This document shows positions 5,372 through 8,660 of a stretch of 8,660 bases of DNA, piece by piece. How positions within the stretch are numbered: the stretch's first letter is position 1; every line of letters begins with the position of its first letter. The notes beneath the pieces were generated by a model, which saw only the letters and a list, made by a program, of their open reading frames with translations, did no database searches and was not told where the DNA came from. Where the stretch lies: contig USHW01000064.1 in assembly GCA_900554545.1 (NCBI GenBank), positions 1 to 8,660 on the forward strand, in the 5' to 3' direction. The stretch comes from an uncultured Prevotella sp. Lineage in GTDB: Bacteria; Bacteroidota; Bacteroidia; Bacteroidales; Bacteroidaceae. Made by a program: the position numbers and the translations under genes.

Positions 5372-5471
5372 CAAGCCCCCTCCCGACCTCCCCGAGGGGA
5401 GGGGCTTGGCTTGTATCAGCAACATAATGTAACTAAAACCCCTCCCCTCGGGGAGGCCGGGAGGGGGCTTG
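5372..5471. repeat. GC-rich inverted repeat filling the argC-argD spacer
   Basis: Positions 5372-5407 are the reverse complement of 5436-5471 over 36 nt with two mismatches (5386/5457 and 5405/5438); the loop is 28 nt. Each arm is also palindromic by itself (CCTCCCCGAGGGGAGG at 5387-5402), so either one long stem or two short stems can form. It belongs to the same family as 4020-4073. The right arm ends 11 nt before the argD ATG, leaving only GCTTTCTTTTAT as an unstructured leader. It probably affects translation or stability of the argC-argD transcript, and may be a mobile palindromic (REP-like) element. Confidence 0.9.
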
Positions 5472-5482
5472 CTTTCTTTTAT

Positions 5483-6625
5483 ATGAACTTATTTGACGTT
5501 TATCCCCTCTTTGACGTCAACATCGTCAAAGGCAAGGGCTGCTCCGTTTGGGACGACAAGGGGCAGGAATATTTAGACCTTTACGGCGGCCACGCCGTCA
5601 TAAGCATAGGTCATTGCCATCCCCATTATGTAGAGATAGTCACCAAGCAGCTTGACACGCTCGGCTTTTACAGCAACTCCGTGGTAAATACGTTGCAGCG
5701 GCAGCTGGCCGAACGCCTGGGCAATGCGTGCGGATATGACGATTACCGGCTGTTTCTCGTCAACAGCGGAGCCGAGGCCAACGAGAACGCTCTTAAGCTG
5801 GCGTCGTTCAAGACGGGGCGCACGCGTATCCTGTCGGCCGCCAAAGCCTTCCACGGACGCACGTCGCTGGCCGTCGAGGCGACCGACAATCCTAAGATAA
5901 TAGCGCCTGTCAACGCCAACAACCACGTCACTTACCTGCCCCTTAACGACCTTGCGGCGTGGGAGGCGGAGCTGAGCAAGGGCGACGTTTGCGCCTGCAT
6001 GATAGAATGCATACAGGGAGTGGGCGGTATAAAGCTCGCCGATGAGGACTTCGCACGCGGCCTTTCGGCGGCCTGCAAGCGGCACGGGGCGGTGCTCGTT
6101 TGCGACGAGATACAGTGCGGCTACGGCCGTTCGGGCAAGTTCTTCGCCCACCAGTGGCTCGGCATACGCCCCGACCTGATTACTGTTGCGAAAGGAATTG
6201 CCAACGGTTTCCCCATGGGCGCGGTGCTCATCTCGCCCGACTTCAAGCCCGAATACGGCCAATTAGGCACGACGTTCGGCGGCAACCACCTCGGCTGCGC
6301 AGCCGCTTTGGCAGTGCTCGACGTGATGGAGGGCGAGCATTTGGTTGACAACGCCCGCGAGACCGGCGGTTACCTGACGGACAGACTGCTTGAACTCAAG
6401 GCCACGGAGCCGCGCATCACCGACGTGAGAGGCCGCGGACTGATGATTGGCATAGACCTTGCCATACCGCACAAGGAGCTGCGCGGCAGGCTCGTTTACC
6501 AGGAACACTGCTTCACCGGCTGCGCATCTACGAACATCCTGCGACTGCTGCCGCCGCTGACGTTTACCAAGGCGATGGCCGACGACTTCATCCTGCGCCT
6601 GAAAAGGGCGTTTGCAGCTGTTTAG
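5483..6625 (+). CDS. argD: Acetylornithine (acylornithine) aminotransferase
   Basis: ArgD is a class III PLP-dependent aminotransferase that converts N-acylglutamate semialdehyde and glutamate to N-acylornithine and 2-oxoglutarate. The protein is 380 residues. Phosphate-binding SGAEANENALK is at 95-105 and FHGRT at 123-127. The cofactor aspartate is D208 in VCDEIQCGYGRSGKFF, the Schiff-base lysine is K237 in ITVAKGIANGFPMGA, and GTTFGGN at 262-268 contributes the second-subunit phosphate contact. I start it at the ATG at 5483 (MNLFDVYPLFDV). The frame is open upstream to a TTG at 5411, but those 24 residues (including TPPLGEAGRG) are translated GC-rich repeat. It is the last arg gene here; a stem-loop repeat and a MITE-like element follow. 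Whether it acts on acetyl- or succinyl-ornithine cannot be read from sequence alone. Confidence 0.96.
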   Translation: MNLFDVYPLFDVNIVKGKGCSVWDDKGQEYLDLYGGHAVISIGHCHPHYVEIVTKQLDTLGFYSNSVVNTLQRQLAERLGNACGYDDYRLFLVNSGAEANENALKLASFKTGRTRILSAAKAFHGRTSLAVEATDNPKIIAPVNANNHVTYLPLNDLAAWEAELSKGDVCACMIECIQGVGGIKLADEDFARGLSAACKRHGAVLVCDEIQCGYGRSGKFFAHQWLGIRPDLITVAKGIANGFPMGAVLISPDFKPEYGQLGTTFGGNHLGCAAALAVLDVMEGEHLVDNARETGGYLTDRLLELKATEPRITDVRGRGLMIGIDLAIPHKELRGRLVYQEHCFTGCASTNILRLLPPLTFTKAMADDFILRLKRAFAAV

Positions 6626-6648
6626 CAGGCAAGGGGCTGGTCGTAAAC

Positions 6649-6742
6649 AGACAAGGTACAAACATACGGGCAGACAAGATTATTTGCCTTTTTGGTTGGA
6701 TAAGGCTGTTCCCTTGTCTGCCCGTCTGCTTGTGTCTTGTCT
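6649..6742. repeat. CAGACAAG-type inverted repeat after argD
   Basis: Positions 6649-6678 pair with 6713-6742 (30-nt arms, two mismatches and two G-T pairs), including the 14-nt perfect block ACGGGCAGACAAG-type sequence at 6666-6678. The loop is 34 nt and T-rich. It begins 23 nt after the argD stop and ends 2 nt before the MITE-like element. The motif ACAAGnnnACAAG also occurs in the loop of the repeat at 1169-1249. It could end the arg transcript, but no T-tract follows the stem directly. Confidence 0.8.
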
Positions 6743-6744
6743 TC

Positions 6745-6944
6745 TTAGAAACTGTTTTGATTTTTTTGTTAAATGGATTGAGATGTATTTTCGAGGCGTT
6801 TCTGATTGTTATTTGAGTAAGTTTAGCGGGCTAAACGCCGAAAATAACAATCAGAAACGACCGGAAAGACGCTCAAGACATTAACAAAGAGCCATGCAGT
6901 TTCTCCATAAAAAGAGTCCTGTAAAAAATCAAAACAGTTTCTAA
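6745..6944. mobile_element. 200-bp MITE-like element with perfect 22-bp terminal inverted repeats
   Basis: The left end 6745-6766 (starting TTAGAAACTGTTTTGA) is the perfect reverse complement of the right end 6923-6944. Inside, 6797-6814 (CGTTTCTGATTGTTATTT) is a perfect inverted repeat with 6842-6859, and between these GTTTAG (6821-6826) pairs with CTAAAC (6831-6836). The regions between outer and inner stems are also partly complementary, so the whole element folds as one hairpin. It has no transposase gene, so it would have to be mobilised in trans. If the ends are taken as GAAACTG...CAGTTTC, the flanks are TA on both sides, the target duplication of IS630/Tc1-mariner elements; this assignment is tentative. 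No longer target duplication is visible. Confidence 0.8.
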
Positions 6945-7153
6945 TAGACAAATGCGTAATATGTTCCGTCCGCCTGCTCCGTGTCAATTGCTCCGTGGTA
7001 GTGCGGATGGCGCGGCGGTTTCGGCTTCTTGTGCTTCTTGTGTTTCTTTGGAGGCGGCGGCCCGTGATGCTCCCTGTGCACCACGCACGAGCCTAACAGC
7101 ATCGACATGCTGACGGCTGCCACAAGGGTTTTAAGTATTGTCAAAGATTTCAT
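6941..7153 (-). CDS. Small His/Lys/Pro-rich lipoprotein, function unknown
   Basis: I do not recognise a named family. The 70-residue product starts at the ATG complementary to 7151-7153. It has an N-terminal Lys, a hydrophobic stretch (residues 5-20) and a lipobox LGSC with the lipidated cysteine at 23, so it should be a membrane-anchored lipoprotein of ~48 residues when mature. Residues 29-53 are very rich in His, Lys and Pro (HHGPPPPKKHKKHKKPKP), which could bind metal or a polyanion. The tail DTEQADGTYYAFVY is polar and aromatic. A longer frame from 7261 would put 36 unlikely residues before the signal peptide. The stop codon (complement of 6941-6943) is supplied by the end of the MITE-like element, so the C-terminus may have been altered by the insertion. 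No clear promoter was found. Confidence 0.7.
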   Translation of the reverse strand: MKSLTILKTLVAAVSMSMLLGSCVVHREHHGPPPPKKHKKHKKPKPPRHPHYHGAIDTEQADGTYYAFVY

Positions 7154-7367
7154 AACTGTATGCTTTTTAGTTTGTACATCGATGAAAAAGCACTGTCCGT
7201 AGACATGCGTTCTATATAATTGACCCCTGACGGGACGGAAAGTAAAACCTGGCGGCTGCAATATTCACATTTTTTCACCAGCCGGCAGCGTTTCCCGTGC
7301 CGTCAGCCACAGCCGGCTAGCCTCGCCGCAGGCCGCCGCCATTGCAGCACGTTGTAAGTCAGAGTGT
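7154..7367. other. Intergenic between the lipoprotein gene and repeat copy 3
   Basis: This stretch holds the 5' region of the lipoprotein gene and a GC-rich segment (about 7275-7350) with AGCCGGC repeated and the 8-bp palindrome AGCCGGCT. I see no TAnnTTTG-type promoter on either strand and no gene. Confidence 0.4.
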
Positions 7368-7455
7368 TGCAAAAGACCGTCTTTCAGGGTGCAAAACATG
7401 GCCTTTCAGGGTGTAAAACATGGCCTTTTGTAATGCAAAAGACGGTCTTTTGCAG
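7368..7455. repeat. 22-bp x 4 palindromic repeat block, copy 3
   Basis: Four 22-bp units (7368-7389, 7390-7411, 7412-7433, 7434-7455) share the AAAA-N7-TTTT-type core. Units 2 and 3 are nearly identical direct copies (core AAAACATGGCCTTT). Unit 4 is almost a perfect 21-bp palindrome by itself (TGCAAAAGAC, G, GTCTTTTGCA), and units 1 and 4 are complementary. Unit number and length equal those of copies 1 and 2. It lies about 155 bp upstream of the recombinase gene, in the spacer between divergent genes. Confidence 0.87.
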
Positions 7456-7531
7456 ACCGTCCGCGGCGCGGCCGTCCGGGGCAGGGTAGCGGCACGCCGC
7501 AAACAGGCTGCATATTACAGTAATTTTTATC

Positions 7532-7539
7532 TACATTTC
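7532..7539 (+). promoter_or_regulatory. Possible -7 element for the recombinase gene
   Basis: TACATTTC matches the Bacteroidetes -7 consensus TAnnTTTG except for the last base. A convincing -33 TTTG is not visible at the expected distance. Transcription would start near 7546, giving a leader of about 65 nt, AT-rich near the ATG at 7612. Confidence 0.3.
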
Positions 7540-7611
7540 GGCGCAAAATATATGCTAAAACCTTGAAAATCATTATTTTACAGCCGTTTAACACTTAAAT
7601 TCAGAAAGATT

Positions 7612-8538
7612 ATGAAACAGTTTGACATCAAGAGTGTTTACACTGAATGGCGTGAAATGAAAAAGCTGACGGTAAAGGAATCAACGATGGCAACTTACAC
7701 GAGCAACGCCGAGAAACACATCCTTCCGCTCTTGGGAAGCGTCAGCCACATAGACGAGACGCTGATGCAGGACTTCGTGCTGAAACTTACAGACAGCGGA
7801 CTGTCGCCGCGCACCGTGAAGGACATATTCCTGGTGCTTAGGATGCTCATGGAGTTCGGACGGAAACGAGGCATGACAGAGTGGCGAGACTGGGACGTGA
7901 AGATGCCGCAGTGCGCCGCAGCGCCGAAGATAACAGTGCTGACACACGCCCAGCAGAAAACGCTCATGACGCACCTGCGCCGCCACTTCTCGTTCCGCGG
8001 ACTCGGCCTTTACATCTGCCTGTGCACCGGCATGCGCATAGGCGAGGTGTGTGCCCTGAAGTGGGGCGACATTGACGTCCGCTCGCGTCTCATCAAGGTG
8101 GAGCGCACCATCGAGCGCATATACGCCGGTGACGGCACGGCAAGGTGCACAAAGGTGGTGATAGGCAAGCCGAAGACCGACAGCTCGCAGCGCGAAATAC
8201 CAATAAACAACGAGCTGGCGGCCATGCTGAAGCCCGTGTCGGCCGTGGTGAACGCCGACGACTTCGTGCTGACGAACAGCGAAAAGCCGCTTGAGCCGCG
8301 CCTGTACCGCCGATACTACCAGAACCTAATGAAGCAGCTCGGCCTGCCCCCGATGAAGTTCCACGGCCTGCGCCACACCTTCGCGACGCGCTGCATAGAG
8401 TGCCAGTGCGACTACAAGACGGTCAGCTCAATACTCGGCCATTCCAACATCAACACCACTCTCAACCTATACGTTCATCCCGACATCTGCCAGAAGCGCA
8501 AATGCATTGACAAGATGATGCGCTCTGTGATGAAGTAG
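7612..8538 (+). CDS. Tyrosine-type site-specific recombinase/integrase
   Basis: This 308-residue protein has the usual layout of phage-type integrases. An N-terminal SAM-like core-binding domain (about residues 5-90, containing MATYTSNAEKHILPLLG) is followed by a catalytic domain (about 105-300). The catalytic set is complete: R142 in TGMRIGEVCALKW, K188 in KPKTDSSQREIPI, H251 and R254 in HGLRHTFATR, H277 in LGHSNINTT, and nucleophile Y287 in LNLYVHP. Length is typical, with no N-terminal arm-binding or zinc-finger domain, so a simple invertase or integrase is expected. No excisionase, tRNA or obvious attachment site is next to it in the window. It may be a stand-alone DNA invertase, as many Bacteroidales tyrosine recombinases are, or the edge of an element continuing past 8660. 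The ATG at 7612 follows an AT-rich leader (TTCAGAAAGATT). Confidence 0.94.
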   Translation: MKQFDIKSVYTEWREMKKLTVKESTMATYTSNAEKHILPLLGSVSHIDETLMQDFVLKLTDSGLSPRTVKDIFLVLRMLMEFGRKRGMTEWRDWDVKMPQCAAAPKITVLTHAQQKTLMTHLRRHFSFRGLGLYICLCTGMRIGEVCALKWGDIDVRSRLIKVERTIERIYAGDGTARCTKVVIGKPKTDSSQREIPINNELAAMLKPVSAVVNADDFVLTNSEKPLEPRLYRRYYQNLMKQLGLPPMKFHGLRHTFATRCIECQCDYKTVSSILGHSNINTTLNLYVHPDICQKRKCIDKMMRSVMK

Positions 8539-8660
8539 TGCGGCAGGGCTGCGGCCCGTCCCGGGTCTACCGGAGGGAGAGCGCTTGATTGCTTGTTTGC
8601 AATATGTGGTTCATCCGCAGTTTTGTTGGATGAGAAAAGGATTATAAAATCGTACAAAAT
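8539..8660. other. 3' flank of the recombinase gene, no gene recognised
   Basis: GC-rich sequence (8539-8580) is followed by AT-rich sequence. A short stem pairs TCATCC (8611-8616) with GGATGA (8628-8633), followed by GAAAAGG rather than T residues. It might be a weak transcription-end hairpin or part of a recombination site, but the window ends too soon to look for a partner. Confidence 0.3.

Noticed and set aside
5411..5482. N-terminal extension of argD from an upstream TTG
   Set aside because: The 24 extra residues are translated from the GC-rich inverted repeat; the ATG at 5483 gives the normal family start and length.
6612..6884. 90-codon frame after argD on the + strand
   Set aside because: It runs through the stem-loop repeat and into the MITE-like element, has no promoter, and shows no recognisable domain.
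7406..7594. 62-codon - strand frame over repeat copy 3
   Set aside because: It is mostly translated 22-bp repeat and GC-rich spacer, with no signal of a real protein.

Overview
The window looks like a chromosomal segment from a Bacteroidales bacterium, most likely Prevotellaceae. Three things point there: the gene order argR - GNAT acyltransferase - argG - argC - argD; A-rich, Shine-Dalgarno-poor leaders ahead of start codons; and -7 elements of the Bacteroidetes TAnnTTTG type (at 295 and 1374). The genus is inference. Coding DNA is fairly GC-rich, while the spacers are AT-rich and unusually full of repeats.

Layout. Positions 1-378 hold no gene, but carry a 22-bp x 4 repeat and the promoter of a seven-helix Bax inhibitor-1/YccA-type membrane protein (379-1098). 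Next comes an arginine biosynthesis cluster, all on the + strand: argR (1409-1885), a GNAT acyltransferase that probably makes N-acylglutamate (2002-2595), argG (2819-4021), argC (4403-5368) and argD (5483-6625). After it lie a hairpin repeat (6649-6742), a 200-bp MITE-like element (6745-6944), a small His/Lys/Pro-rich lipoprotein gene on the - strand (6941-7153) whose stop codon lies in the MITE end, another 22-bp x 4 repeat, and a tyrosine recombinase (7612-8538).

How the genes work together. The GNAT would acylate glutamate (the entry step), ArgC reduces the acylglutamyl phosphate, ArgD transaminates the semialdehyde, and ArgG joins citrulline to aspartate near the end. ArgR probably senses arginine and represses the cluster through two ARG-box-like sites at its own promoter. 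argB, the transcarbamylase gene and argH are not in the window.

The most unusual content is between the genes. Nearly every junction is filled by long hairpin-forming repeats of distinct families: (A) 9-bp TTAACTTCT-type tandem runs, twice arranged as ~60-nt inverted arms; (B) four 22-bp units with AAAA-N7-TTTT cores, at three loci, always exactly 88 bp; (C) GC-rich CCCCTCCC/GGGGAGGG palindromes after argG and between argC and argD; (D) a CAGACAAG-rich stem; and (E) a nested-palindrome MITE. No CRISPR array, tRNA or rRNA gene was seen.
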